The notes beneath the pieces were generated by a model. It did no database searches and was not told where the DNA came from. It was given only the letters and a program-made list of their open reading frames with translations. 64,000 nucleotides of DNA, from contig OX123190.2 of the NCBI GenBank assembly GCA_944739405.2, positions 84,573,086-84,637,085 of the forward strand, read 5' to 3'. Below are positions 1-10,597 of this stretch, in pieces (position 1 is the first letter of the stretch; every line of letters begins with the position of its first letter). The DNA is from Euclidia mi. Taxonomy: Eukaryota > Arthropoda > Insecta > Lepidoptera > Erebidae. Made by a program: the position numbers and the translations under genes.

Positions 1-379
1 TGGGACAGTATGTAACATACTGGACAGATGATGATAATGATTATGATGCATTATGATATATTTCTTCACACTAACATTGCTCGTACAATAGCCGGATATC
101 ATATTACAAAACAGCTACCGATATTTCTCAGCCAATATTATCATAACATCGTTATCATAATGTTTGTTGATCAATTTAAAGTGAAACGCCATCAACTTGG
201 GTCTTGAAGGCACTTAAGCGGTTTTGTATTCGGCCTTCGGAGACCCTTAATGAAATTGGGTTCAGCTACGTATTCGTTCGTTTAATATAATTATGTACTG
301 GAGCTTAGCGTTGCGTGACCACCACGCTTCAAACATTACGGTAACATGTTCAAACTTATGTGAAAATATTTTAGTTACT
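1..379. other. no recognisable feature
   Basis: AT-rich sequence in which I recognise no gene or repeat. It begins with a short tail resembling the end of a SINE ((GAT)n-like text at about 20-50). Confidence 0.4.
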
Positions 380-392
380 TTGATTAGGAATT

Positions 393-715
393 TGAAGCAG
401 CGATAGCCTAGTGGAGAGACCGACGGACTGCTACGCAGAGGATCCGGGTTCGAATCCACGGCGCGCACCGATGACTTTTCAGAGTTATGTGCGTATTTAA
501 TTGTTAATTATCGCTTGCTAAACGGTAAAGGAAAACATCGTGATGAAACCTGCATGTCTGAGAGTTCTCCGTAATGTTCTCAAAAGACAAGTGAAGTCTG
601 CCAACCCGCTCTTGGCCAACGTGGTGGACTATGGCCTTACCCTTCCCATAATGGGAAGAGGCCCGTGCCCAGCAGTGGGACAGTAAGTATAAAGGGCTGA
701 TGATGATGATGATGA
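393..715 (+). mobile_element. tRNA-headed SINE (family 1), full length
   Basis: The head at about 397-470 has a tRNA-like A box region and a B box (GGTTCGAATCC). A conserved body follows (ATGCGTATT-like, then CTGCATGTCTGAGAG) and the element ends in GGGCTGATGATGATGATG. It is flanked by a perfect 13-bp target duplication, TTGATTAGGAATT, at 380-392 and 716-728, which shows LINE-machinery (target-primed) insertion. The same family recurs at 5718, 23975, 42569 and 63052 and, with a different tail, at 20288, 26195 and 59650. Confidence 0.88.
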
Positions 716-728
716 TTGATTAGGAATT

Positions 729-2176
729 AGATGGACAGTTGATGGCGCCCAGAAAAATTGACACTTCGGGTATCTAACGCTTTCTTGTTCTTGCGGTATT
801 CGATAAGTCTGCGCAGGCACGGAGGCCTTCCTTTCAATTTCAACCTTCTTGGCTGACAGAATAAAAAGAGCTTGTGTTTCACACCAGGAGGTAGTATTTC
901 CCAGAGTTAGCACAATGTACGTAAACGGAAGACATTTTTGTTGAAATCGTTAACCTCTTTCGTCTTCTTCTTAATAGAACATTTGCTGGTAACAAGGATT
1001 AATCCTGTTACCAAACGAAATCCTAATTCCTATACATTTACATAACTAAAGGTAAAAACCGACACACAAACGTACACACAATTATAGCTCGATGACATGT
1101 GTCCCGTGAAATGAGAGGGAATGGGGGGCTCGATAATGACGACACAGTCGATCGAAGTCGCCGATAGCCGCCATCAGCCGTCACCGTACGCCGTATGACA
1201 GACGCGCCATTTAGATATGGAAACATGTCAACTTGGAACGGAACATGCGTTTATTTATTCGGAAATAACATATCGATTTTGGATACTTTTTTGAGCTTCA
1301 TGTTTATTTGTATGACGACGTGAAGTTAAGATTTTATATGTCTAGTGTGGTTGACAAGTAGGTATATATACCCCGCTTGATGGTCGCGTTGTTAACAGTA
1401 AAAATAAAGGACGTTGATTCCTTGTTCAGAGTATACCGCCATTTTTATGGAGCCTGAAAAGTATGGTCTTTATCGTGAGGATGCAATCATCTGTGGTCTC
1501 TGTGGAGTAAAGTTGATTCTCCAATTCGCTCTTTAAGTTTTCTTTTGACAATACTATAACCATTCTGCGCAATAGATTCCAGCATAGATCTGATCAATCC
1601 TGTCCACAAACCATGTACACAGTGACGCAAAAAGAAAAGTAAGAAATCCTTTGAAAATCGGGAATCAAACACGGGCCTTTCAATTGTCTAATCTTTATGC
1701 TTATTGCCTTTCAAGCAATAATTTTGTATATTTCGATATTTTACTGTCATTTTGAATGTAGGTGGTCCAGACTTGTCGTATATTTTATATTTTATTTTCG
1801 TTTTCAAAGCTGTATTTGGGGCTAAATAAAAGTAAGTAATATGTACCCACTTCGTGGAAGGACTGAGCCTTTTTAGGGCGTGTGAAAGAGACGGAGTATA
1901 TCCGGCAGATGACAATCTCTGAGATCGAATCAGATCTGTCGTGCAATCTTAATGATCATCGTACCACGAAGCTTTGTTTGAAGTAAAATATACTGCAAGT
2001 CACGACATTCCTACATGCCTTCTTTTTTAAATTTTGTATTTCTGTCTATAGTGTTTACAAGCTGGCTTTGGGCTGCAAAGCATTAGTCTCGCATAGACCC
2101 AATATCAAGCAAACTAAGTATAGTAGACCATTATCTACTCTTTGATGTTACATATTATTATGCTTTTATATGTACA
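729..2176. other. unannotated AT-rich stretch
   Basis: I see no convincing exon, RNA gene or known repeat. Short open frames here have no recognisable motif. The interval is probably old transposon debris or plain intergenic DNA. Confidence 0.4.
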
Positions 2177-2382
2177 CTAGAGGACGCCAGCAGCTACGCC
2201 TGCATTTTTTTTAATTTACCCGTTTTGGCCGATCCCGTGGGAATTTCGGGAAATCCCTTCTTAGTGCACCCCTACGGTCCCTAAGGAACATACGTGCCAA
2301 ATTTCAGCTTCCTATGCCCAATAGTTTCGGCTGTAGCGTGTCTGTCAGTCAGTCAGTAACGCAAGGATTTTATATATTAAGA
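2177..2382 (-). mobile_element. Helitron-like element, family B
   Basis: On the plus strand the copy reads from CTAG (2177-2180) to GA (2381-2382), i.e. TC...CTAG on the minus strand. It is inserted between A and T (a at 2176, t at 2383), the Helitron signature. The conserved interior includes TCAGTCAGTCAGTAACGCA and a GGGAATTTCGGGAAATCCC block. Sister copies lie at 10598, 47464, 48993, 51749, 58777 and 59472. Confidence 0.8.
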
Positions 2383-2699
2383 TATGTGTGTATGTGTCTC
2401 GGTGCAACCAATAAAGCACCATTACTGTCGACCATGTTATGTAAACTTACATTGAATATATCATAACAGTTCATTCAACTAATAGATTCATATTATTATA
2501 CGCGTTGGTTTTGAAGGATAATAATTGGTGTGACAGTTACATGGTGTAATATGATATAACTATGCCTTTTAGTACTTGCCAGTGAATTGACTCTCATAAG
2601 CTCTCAGAGTAAACCTAGTCAAACAACTTTGATAACGTTACTCTAGTCTAGTATTTACAGTTGATGATACGTTTGGCTCATTATATAGATTATGTTGTA

Positions 2700-2903
2700 C
2701 TAGATGATGCCCGCGGTTACACCCGCATTATTTATGGCTACTGCTCCGCTCCCGTCGGCCATAGCGGGATGTTATATAGCCTTCCTCGATAAATGGGCTA
2801 TCTAACACTGAAAGAATTTTTCAAATCGGACCAGTAGTTCCTAAGATTAGCGCGTTCAACCTAACAAAGAAACAAACAAACTCTTCAGCTTTATATATTA
2901 GTA
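2700..2903 (-). mobile_element. Helitron-like element, family A (Lep1-like)
   Basis: Minus-strand copy. It ends in CTAG at 2700-2703 and has the conserved blocks GGCTATCTAACACTGAAAG and GCGGAGCAGTAGC (as complements). It is part of the inverted duplication, so its partner is 7715-7921. Its 5' end was interrupted by the family C element that follows. Confidence 0.8.
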
Positions 2904-3108
2904 CTAGCTGACCCGGCAAACGTTGTTTTGCAAATTTTTATTCTATTTATTCGAGTGAATTTTTTTTATTTTTTTTTGAAAAATAGATGTTTGCCTATTC
3001 TCATAGATACCGGGGATAAGCACAAAATTTTAATTCATCAAAATCGGTCAAGCCGTTTCGGAGAAGTATGGGAACGAAAACTGTGACACGAGAATTTTAT
3101 ATATTAGA
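2904..3108 (-). mobile_element. Helitron-like element, family C, private to arm A
   Basis: The copy reads CTAGCTGACCCGGCAAACG... to ...ATATTAGA with A before and T after, the expected A|TC...CTAG|T context on the minus strand. The equivalent place in arm B (near 7715) lacks it, so arm B preserves an empty site. Confidence 0.82.
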
Positions 3109-3423
3109 TAAGAAGTATATGATGTTGTATAATCCTACTTACTTCTTTTATAAATAAGAAAGATTGACAGGATGGATGGATAGAATGCTTGTCACTCTTT
3201 CACGTTAAAACTTTTGAAAGGATTTTGATAAAACTTTGTAGGAACATAGCACGTAGGTAGGCTACAATTTGTGGCAATTATCGACGCCCACGCGAACGGA
3301 GCCTTGGCAGAAGCGACACTAAAATATTACAAAAACTGAATTTCTGCGTCGAATGAATTTAGGCGTCGACGTTGGTACTTGCTATCTATTCAGAGTTCTT
3401 CAGCGAAATAGACTATTAATCAA

Positions 3424-3690
3424 ATGATTCATGTTGAGATTGTAGTGATTCACTCAAAATGGTCTAAATATTTCTGCAATGAAAGTCTCCACATTGTTAC
3501 ACTATGCCAAAACGGTCATCGCAAATATGCCAAACTGGTTGTCCGACAAATACCTACATGCATCGAGAAACGGAAATATCTCGCAAATATTTGTAAGATG
3601 AAAATCCTTGCATCGACGGCGCAATATATTTTGCGACTTACATTGCTGGCCAGTGAACGGGAATACGTGACGTCTTATGCTTCTTTATAA
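3424..3690 (+). other. 88-codon open frame inside arm A (not called a gene)
   Basis: The frame begins MIHVEIVVIHSKW and is conserved in arm B at 7162-7428 (minus). I recognise no domain, signal peptide or catalytic motif. Conservation is explained by the recent duplication of the DNA. It could be a remnant of an unknown element; evidence for protein function is lacking. Confidence 0.25.
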
Positions 3691-3699
3691 AATTAAAGT

Positions 3700-3905
3700 C
3701 TTTATTTCTTGCTAATCGGTAAAGACAAAAAAAAACAAAACCTGAATGTCTGAGATTTTCTTAAAATACTCTTCGTATAATGTCCTCGAAAGACATGCGA
3801 AGCCTGTCAACCCGAACTTGACCAGTATTTCACCGCTCTGTGGCCCAACTCTGACCGACGTGAGAAAAGGCCCGTGTCCAACAACGTGGAACACACAAAC
3901 ATACA
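3700..3905 (+). repeat. diverged SINE family 1 body and tail
   Basis: The text CTGAATGTCTGAGATTTTC, then CGAAAGACATGCGAAGCCTG and AAGGCCCGTGTCC, follows the order of the family 1 SINE body without the tRNA head. It is clearly older than the copy at 393-715 and belongs to the inverted duplication. Confidence 0.65.
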
Positions 3906-3988
3906 AGAGTGATATTACATTTAATTAAATATTAAGGTTATAAAATAATTATATTAACTAATATTGAGTACCAGAATATAATTATTTT

Positions 3989-5369
3989 ATTATCTAGTCA
4001 AGAAATATTGATAAAAAGGTACACTTAGGCCTAATACATAATGATGTTTAGCATTTAATAAGTGTAACATTTTAGTTTTTCGCTGCACATGGTATGTTTT
4101 CCATTAATGTAATTGCTTCTTTCAAAATTTTGTGTATTGTAAACATTATTCGAAGTTTATGCATTTGTACAACACTCTTTCATATAATGAACCACTAAAA
4201 AGGTCACCCAAGACTCGGAACGACAACACACAAACATACATAGCGTAGTATCGGGCGGCAAAAGTTTTCAGTTCAGCGACTTCAGGTATGTCGATAATTT
4301 CATAGCTTATAAACTCATTCTCAACTCATAAATTCAATTTCAATAAGTGTTGCAATTGACTATAGGCCCTAAAAATGTAACTTAAAATCTGTTTTACCCT
4401 TGTGTATAGTCATGTTTCATGTAATCTGTGTTACTTCAGTAGTTCACTAACGATGTCACACGACTCAATACACAGAATTAAAACTTTTAGTTAAATTAAA
4501 AGTTCCACCAAAACTTGCAGCTAATTAAAATAACAAGATGTTTACACAAACGTTCGTAATTGAAAAAATATTTAACAAATTCTCTACAAAATGTGTTTAT
4601 AATAAAATTGAGTGAATTAATTTTATATAAAATTGCTGTTGAAATTAGATTTTAGATTGTTTTAAAATTCTTTAAATTTGTTGAGATTTATTTTGACAAA
4701 TGTTGGTTTATTTCGGGAATATTCATAGGTATTTGAAAGGATTGTCCATTCTCTGTCTCGATAAGCTTTTAATTCACAGAATCTTGTTGAAAATAATTTG
4801 TATTGATGAAGATTTATTATTTTTGTTAAAGGTTCATAAAACATATCTAAAATTTCTAACTTAGGTACCTACCAAAACTTCATAAAAATAAAGAAACTAA
4901 CATCGCTAATTTCAATTAATTATAATTTAAACATTTAAAGCAAATTAAAAACAACCAACCTTTTTAGCCGGGCAGCAATGCTTACAGCTACAATCCGTTT
5001 TTGAACACAGAACTACGAAACTCCGCGGCACTAAGTGTGGATGAGCGACGAGCGACCAACAAGGTCACCTATCGTGCACGACTGCACCGTGCAGACTGCG
5101 CTCCGTGCAACACTCGTGCAGACACCGTGCACGGTGCACCGACCACACAAGCCAGACACATAAATTCAACAACCTTCGCCGTGTATATTATGTAAATGGA
5201 TGTCTCAATGCGCTCGAAAGGAAACTGTATAAAAATGAGACTTATTAAGTCTACAATGGCGACAAATTTAAATAATACATTTTAAAGAGAGTATGACTGT
5301 CTTGTTATCATACTGTCGTCGATGTAAACTTCAGCGCTGTGCAAAAACACAACAATGCTTATTAGTAAG
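3989..5369. other. AT-rich interval between the inverted arms, with a GTGCA cluster
   Basis: Mostly AT-rich with no recognised gene. A GC-rich island at about 5030-5165 contains many GTGCA/TGCAC words, including the perfect palindrome CACCGTGCACGGTG near 5125-5145. It could be a promoter-like segment or repeat debris; nothing identifies a transcript. Confidence 0.4.
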
Positions 5370-5610
5370 GATCGGAATTAAGGGAGCTAACATTGTATAG
5401 CTAACATTGTCAAAAGTATGGATATGCCTAATTTTTTAATGTGTTTCCGGAACTAGATTCCAGAATTTTTTTGATTTTAATGAAGGTTTTTTCAACAGTT
5501 TAAAACACCTTCGTTAAAAATCCAAAATTTTCTGGAATCTAGTTCCGGAAACACATTAAAAAATTAGGCATATCCACACTTTTGACAATGTTAGCTCCCT
5601 GATTCCGATC
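5370..5610. mobile_element. foldback MITE, about 240 bp
   Basis: The two halves are near-perfect reverse complements: GATCGGAATTAAGGGAGCTA at 5370 pairs with the end at 5610, and both arms contain GGATATGCCTAATTTTTTAA. The left arm carries an extra short duplication of TAGCTAACATTG that the right arm lacks. Non-autonomous DNA transposon; no target duplication could be fixed with confidence. Confidence 0.82.
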
Positions 5611-5717
5611 TTTGCTTTTTAGTTTCTTAACAATGCGACGTCGTACCTCGTGACAGCTTTATTCAAATCTTAGCAAGTGAAATATATATAAACAATAATT
5701 GCTCAGTGTGCTCGTAA

Positions 5718-6022
5718 GCAGCGATAGCTGAGCGGAGAGACGGACAGACTGCTACGCAGAGGGTCTCGGGTTCGAATCCACGGCACGCACCAATTACTTT
5801 TAGGAGTTAAATGCGTATTAAATTGTTAATTATCGCTTGTTAAAAGGTTTTTAACATAGTGAGGAAACCTGCATGTCTGAGAGTTCTCCATAATGTTCTC
5901 GAAAGACATGTGAAGTCTGCTAACCCGCCCTTGCCCAGCGTGGTGGACTATGGCCTTACCCTTCTCATGGTGAGAAGAGGCCCGTGCCCAGCAGTAGGAC
6001 AGTATAAAGGGCTGATGATGAA
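5718..6022 (+). mobile_element. tRNA-headed SINE (family 1), full length
   Basis: Head at 5718-5791 with B box GGTTCGAATCC, the family body, and tail GGGCTGATGATG. The likely target duplication is short (GCTCGT on both sides). It lies just upstream of the LINE at 6092. Confidence 0.83.
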
Positions 6023-6091
6023 GCTCGTCGGTGTTACTGCTTAACATACATAATTATATTAGCGACCTTATCTTTAATACATCCCTACTAT

Positions 6092-6349
6092 CCCTACCCC
6101 TACTCCACACGAGTCAAGCAGGACTCAAACACCAAGCCAGGGTGCGACGCAGAACCCGGCCCGTCAGAGCCGGCCGCGTCTGGCTCGGGGGCTGGCCCGT
6201 CAGCCGAGGGTAACTCGGAAGATGAGAGCCTGCTCCTGAGCCCGGTGCGGCAGGACGACGGGGTGGAGGCTGGCGACATCCTGGCCGGCCTAACGCAGCT
6301 GACGGTCGGGGAGGTGGGGACATCATCCAAAGATGAACCCTCTGCCTAG
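6092..6349 (+). pseudogene. C-terminal end of LINE ORF1 protein
   Basis: The readable frame ends at the TAG at 6347-6349. Its last 75 or so residues are acidic and rich in Ser, Gly and Pro (for example NSEDESLLLSPVRQDDG) with no zinc knuckle left in view. The stop overlaps the ORF2 start at 6333 by 17 bases, a common arrangement in two-ORF LINEs that suggests reinitiation. The 5' part of ORF1 was lost by 5' truncation on insertion. Confidence 0.65.
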
Positions 6350-6621
6350 TGACGTCAGTTGCCTCCAAATCAACCTCCATCACAGCCAAACGGCCACTGC
6401 GCAACTGCGCAAATGGATGGAGGTCCAACAATCAGCCATCGTGCTCATCCAGGAACCTTGGATAAGGGGTGGCCTCATCAGAGGCCTCTCCAGCCTGGGA
6501 GGTAAGATTTATACTTCAACTGACCACACACATCCAAGAACCTGCATACTGACAACTAAAAACATCAGAGCCCAAGTTCTAACGGAGTTCTGTTCCAGAG
6601 ACATCACAGCGATACAAATTC
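6333..6621 (+). pseudogene. LINE ORF2 start: AP-like endonuclease N-terminus
   Basis: ORF2 begins at ATG 6333. Residues 7-20 (SCLQINLHHSQTAT) hold the conserved Asn motif of APE-type endonucleases, and IQEPW near residue 40 supplies the catalytic Glu. About 96 LINE codons are readable before the sequence switches at 6622 to the inverted duplicate; the frame then runs into unrelated sequence and stops at 6707. The Asp and His catalytic motifs of the domain are missing, so it cannot nick DNA. Confidence 0.82.
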
Positions 6622-6823
6622 AAAATAATTATATTCTGATGCTCAAATATAATTATTTTATAACCTTAATATTTAATTATATCTACTTCAATATCACTCC
6701 TGTATAAGGACTGTTCCATTGCTGGACACGGGTCTTTTCTCACGTCGGTCAGAGTTGGGCCACAGTTTATTGGCACACTGGTCAAGTGCGGGTTGACAGG
6801 CTTCACAGTTTTTCTAGAACATT

Positions 6824-7070
6824 CATCATCATCAGCCTTTAACAGTCCACTGCTACTAGGCCTCTCCTTTGAAAGCTTCTTTGTAAATGTGAATTTACTA
6901 TACGACGCGCGACGCTGGCCAAACGGGTTGGTATAGGGTTTGTATCAAGTTTTCCTTATCTTACAGTGCTGTTCTCTGCATAATGTGCTCCTCCTGTCGG
7001 CTCTTACGACATCCATGGGATGACATAGGGTGGTGACATTCCGTATTCTTAATCCGTCACCACACGGACG
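6824..7070 (-). mobile_element. SINE family 2, private to arm B
   Basis: Minus-strand copy beginning CATCATCATCAGCCTTTAAC (tail complement) and ending at GTCACCACAC (head complement). The 9-bp target duplication TAGAACATT lies at 6815-6823 and 7071-7079. Arm A has the uninterrupted site (GACATTATACGAAG as complement), so the insertion is younger than the duplication. Slightly rearranged in the middle. Confidence 0.85.
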
Positions 7071-7714
7071 TAGAACATTATACAAAGAAAATTATAAGAA
7101 AATCTCAGACATCATTTCAATATTTTTCTTCGCCGTTAAGCAAACAATAAAGACTTTAATTTTATAAACAAGCATAAGACGTCATGTATTCCTGTTCACT
7201 GGCCAACAATTTAAGTCGCAAAATATATTGCGCCGTCGATGCAAGGATTTTCATCTTACAAATATTTGCGAGATATTTCCGTTTCTCGATGCATGTAGGT
7301 ATTTGTCGGACAACCAGTTTGGCATATTTGCGATGACCGTTTTGGCATAGTGTAACAATGTGGAGACTTTCATTGCAGAAATATTTAGACCATTTTGAGT
7401 GAATCACTACAATCTCAACATTAATCATTTGATTAATAGTCTTTTTCGCTGAAGAACTCTGAATAGATACTAACGTCGACGCCTAAATTCAGTTTTTGTA
7501 ATATTTTAGTCTAGATTATGCCAAGGCTCCGTTCGCGTGGGCGTCGATAAATAATTGCCACAAACTGTAGCCTACGTGCTATTTTACTGTACAGTTTTAT
7601 CAAAATCCTTTCAAAAGTTTTAAGGTGAAAGAGTGACAAACATCTATCCACCCATTGCCATCTTTCTCGTTTAAGTTAGTGATTCTCATTAGTAAGTAGG
7701 GTTAAACAACACAA

Positions 7715-7921
7715 TCTTATATACTAATATATAAAGCTGAAGAGTTTGTTTGTTTGCTTGGTTGAACCCGCTAATCTCAGGAACTACCGGTCCGATTTAA
7801 ACAATTATTTCAGTGTTAGATAGCCCATTTATCGAGGAAGGCTATATAACATCCCGCTATGGCCGACGGGAGCGGAGCAGTAGCCATAAATAACGCGAGT
7901 GGAACCGCGGGCATCATCTAG
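7715..7921 (+). mobile_element. Helitron-like element, family A (Lep1-like)
   Basis: Complete 207-bp copy in A|TC...CTAG|T context: TCTTATATACTAATATATAA at the 5' end and GGGCATCATCTAG at the 3' end. It is the arm-B counterpart of 2700-2903. Confidence 0.85.
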
Positions 7922-8040
7922 TACAACATAAACTGTAAATACTAGACTAGAGTAACGTTATCAAAGTTGTTTGACTAGGTTTGCTCTGAGAGCCCATGAG
8001 AGTCAATTCACTGGCAAGTACTAAAAGGCATAGTTATATC

Positions 8041-9705
8041 ATCAATGAACTCATAGACAAACTCAACGCGAGATATTTTTACACAATAGGATATGCAGAT
8101 GATCTGACCATTCTCACCTCAGGTAAGGTAACTAGTACAGTGTACGACCTTACTCAACAGGCTCTACGCATAGTAGAGTGGTGGTGTAATGAGTACGAAT
8201 TATCAGTAAACCCGAACAAGACCGAACTAGTTATGTTCACACACAAACGCGCGCTGGGTACTTACCGACTGCCCAGGCTATTCAACACAGAGCTCAAGCT
8301 GTCCACCGAGGTAAAGTACCTGGGAGTCACTCTTGACAGCAAATTGACATGGAACAGCCACATGGAAAATAAGCTCAATAAAGCCAGCATCGTCTTCTGG
8401 TAGTGCAAGAAGATGATAGGTAAACGATGGGGCCTATCCCCCAAAATTGTCTTATGGCTCTATAAGACAATAATACGTCCGATGATAAGCTACGGCGCAG
8501 TAGTGTGGTGGCCTCGGACCAACCTAACAACGGCCGCCAACAAGCTTCAAAAGCTTCAAAGACTTGCATGCCTAGCGGCCACGGGCTGCATGAAAACTAC
8601 ACCTACAGCGGCACTCGAAGTGTTGCTGGACTTGCCTCCATTGCACCTGTTCATACAACAGGAAGCAACGTCGTCAATGTCGGCGATCCGGCTAAGAGCT
8701 CTGAAGCTCTGGAAAGACACTAACACACCGCACACTAGCAACTTAAACACACTCTTTAAAGAAGTTCCTCTCACACAAGACATTGGCGACCAAATATCGA
8801 AACAATTTGTTTTCGATAAGAAATACAAAATCCAACTGTACGAGGATCTACACGAGGGAGCGGTTGGCCACAACGAGCTCACGATCTTCACAGATGGGTC
8901 TAAGACGGATACAGGTACGGGTTCAGGAGTATTCTCAGAGGACCTTAACATCAACATCGCAGCACCGCTGGGAGCCTACAACACGGTCTACCAGGCCGAA
9001 TGTTTTGGCATAATCCTAGCTGCCACAGCAATCATGGCACGTGAGGTAAGGGAACGATCCATTAGGATCCTCTCAGATAGTAAGGCTGTCCTCTCAGCCC
9101 TCAAAAGCCATACTATCACCTCGGCACTCACGCTTGAATGCCACCAGAAACTAACAGAGGTAGGTAAACAAAACAAATTAACACTGCAATGGATCAAGGG
9201 CCACAGTGGCTCAAGAGGGAATGACGCAGCCTACGTACTTGCCAGAAGAGGGGCCACTTTAGAGGTGGTGGGACCCGAGCCCATTATTCCCCTCCCTTCT
9301 GGTTTTTATTGCAACCTGGTAAGGAATAGGACCAGGACCCAACACAACCAGTCCTGGATTGGTATTGAAACATGTAGGCAGGCCAAGGAGGCTCTTCCCG
9401 CAGTAGACGGTAAGATAGCCAAACAAATCCTCCGGCTGTCCAAACAACAACTGCGGACAGTCACGGCCGCCTACACAGGACACGGATTCTTTAATAAACA
9501 CCTATTTACTATAGGTATCACCGACAGCCCGCTGTGCAGGGCCTGTATGGCAGCAGACGAGACGACAGCCCACCTGCTCCTCGACTGCCCTGAGGTCGCA
9601 CAGTACAGGCAGCAGTACCTGACGAGATACAGCACCCTGAGGGAGGCAATGGGCCACATCAAGAGTCTGCTGGCCTTCCTCGAAGAGCTGGGGTGGCTCG
9701 AATGA
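8041..9705 (+). pseudogene. LINE ORF2 C-terminal half: RT palm end, RNase H, CCHC
   Basis: Encodes the last part of reverse transcriptase (GYADDLTIL with the catalytic DD, then SVNPNKTELVMF and KYLGVTLDSKLTW). RNase H follows with its acidic residues visible (FTDGSK, QAECFGI, LSDSKAVL and GHSGSRGNDAA). Near the end is a CX2C...HX4C motif (CRACMAADETTAHLLLDC). One in-frame TAG at 8401-8403, probably from CAG, breaks an otherwise open frame that ends in a stop at 9705. With the nonsense codon and the loss of the central ORF2 it is non-functional. Short 3' UTR to 9784. Confidence 0.88.
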
Positions 9706-9784
9706 AGACACCATTCCCACCTGCACGCAAAATACACGCCAAGACGTGGAGTTGCGGAAACAGCCCGTGCCATCAAGTATCAAG

Positions 9785-10215
9785 TACATCCCTACTATAT
9801 TATAATATTATAATTATAAATTCGAAAGTGTGTATGTATGTAATCGATTTTAAACTTTCGCGATTTGTATACATCATAGAAATTAATTTAGCGGGTCTTA
9901 ATCGCGTTAACGCGATTAAGACCCGCTAAATTAATTTCTATGATGTATGTATGTATGTTCCGTTTTCACGCTAAAACGGCTGAACCGATTTTCTACTAAT
10001 ATTATAAATGCGAAAGTGTTTATAGGTAGATATATATACGTATTCGGTTTATGGTAGATAATGTCATGTCATGGATTGATGACCCAATTACTTTGTACTC
10101 TATAGAGTTTCTGAACTCTTTACACTAATCAGGAGTCTCACACAACTTGAGTCTGAAAGTAAATTTATGTTACCCCGACTTCAACGCGCGCGAAGCCGCG
10201 GGCAAAAGCTAGTAT
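9785..10215 (+). mobile_element. nested short Helitron-like copies around a palindrome
   Basis: Two 5' ends of the type ACTAATATTATAAATGCGAAAG occur (a decayed one at about 9795-9830 and a clean one at about 9995). The downstream unit ends GAAGCCGCGGGCAAAAGCTAGT at about 10192-10213, i.e. a CTAG 3' end. The text GGCTGAACCGATTT at about 9980 is the usual interior motif. An 80-bp perfect palindrome (9869-9948) interrupts the first unit. Confidence 0.65.
9869..9948. repeat. perfect 80-bp palindrome
   Basis: Both 40-base arms are exact reverse complements with no spacer; the centre is GCGTT|AACGC at 9908/9909. The left arm starts ATACATCATAGAAATTAATT. Confidence 0.95.
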
Positions 10216-10597
10216 TATCTAATTTCTAACATATTTCAATGAAGATTCTGGATAATAGACACGTGAACATTTTCGAGGGTCTCTGCCAGAGCCAGTTTGT
10301 TTGGCATATTTGACCTTCAAGACGACTCTGTCTTCATGGCCAAGAGTGCCAGATTAAAGTGCCTGTTTCGACTGTAAAAATGTATTTGCATATCAATGAA
10401 ATACATTTTTACAGACGAAACGGGATGCTATCAAAATTAACTTGTTGTGATCAGATTTAGCAGTTGAGTTGCAAGCACGTACATAGCAACGGATTTAAAG
10501 GTTTCCTGGATCGAGGCTACTAGGCGTAAGCTAAATATCTATCCGACAATTTAATTAGGAGCATCCTATGCTACGTTTGCCTATCCATCTAATCTTA
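10216..10597. repeat. unannotated stretch with a hairpin at 10362-10423
   Basis: No gene seen. GTTTCGACTGTAAAAATG... pairs with ...CATTTTTACAGACGAAAC over about 23 bp with one mismatch and an 11-base loop. Confidence 0.6.

Larger units (their letters stand above)
2551..3988 (+). repeat. inverted duplication, arm A
   Basis: This 1.44-kb stretch is repeated in reverse orientation at 6622-8042. Both arms share a reading frame of 88 codons (3424-3690 here, 7162-7428 minus strand there) that differs at only a few residues. The frame has no known motif and I take it as a by-product of repeat identity, not a gene. The outer ends match up to ATGATATAACTATGCC (2551) and AGAATATAATTATTTT (3988). This arm holds a private Helitron insertion (2904-3108) absent from arm B. 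Confidence 0.88.
6622..8042 (-). repeat. inverted duplication, arm B, inside LINE ORF2
   Basis: Reverse-orientation copy of 2551-3988. It starts after LINE codons ending ...TAIQI and ends where LINE codons resume before YADD. The segment of ORF2 it replaces is of the order of 1.2-1.5 kb, judged from usual ORF2 lengths. It contains a private SINE (6824-7070) with its own target duplication, absent from arm A. Confidence 0.88.
6092..9784 (+). mobile_element. 5'-truncated LINE with APE, RT and RNase H, interrupted by arm B
   Basis: The element is bounded by a perfect 14-bp target duplication TACATCCCTACTAT (6078-6091 and 9785-9798). It retains the end of ORF1, the start of ORF2 (AP-like endonuclease), the RT from motif YADD onward, RNase H and a terminal CCHC motif. 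Domain order fits the I/LOA/R1 group. A 1.42-kb inverted copy of nearby DNA (6622-8042) replaces the middle of ORF2, removing the rest of the endonuclease and most RT motifs. A second 3' fragment of the same family is at 45693-45967. Confidence 0.88.

Noticed and set aside
393..470. Possible tRNA gene
   Set aside because: The A and B box-like text is the head of a dispersed SINE; it repeats in several places and the full cloverleaf is not maintained.
6092..9784. Active LINE
   Set aside because: The middle of ORF2 is missing and a TAG at 8401-8403 breaks the rest, despite intact RNase H residues.
9471..9789. Long minus-strand frames opposite the LINE end (also at 45578-46017)
   Set aside because: They are antisense shadows of the LINE C-terminus; both copies share them only because the sense strand is shared.
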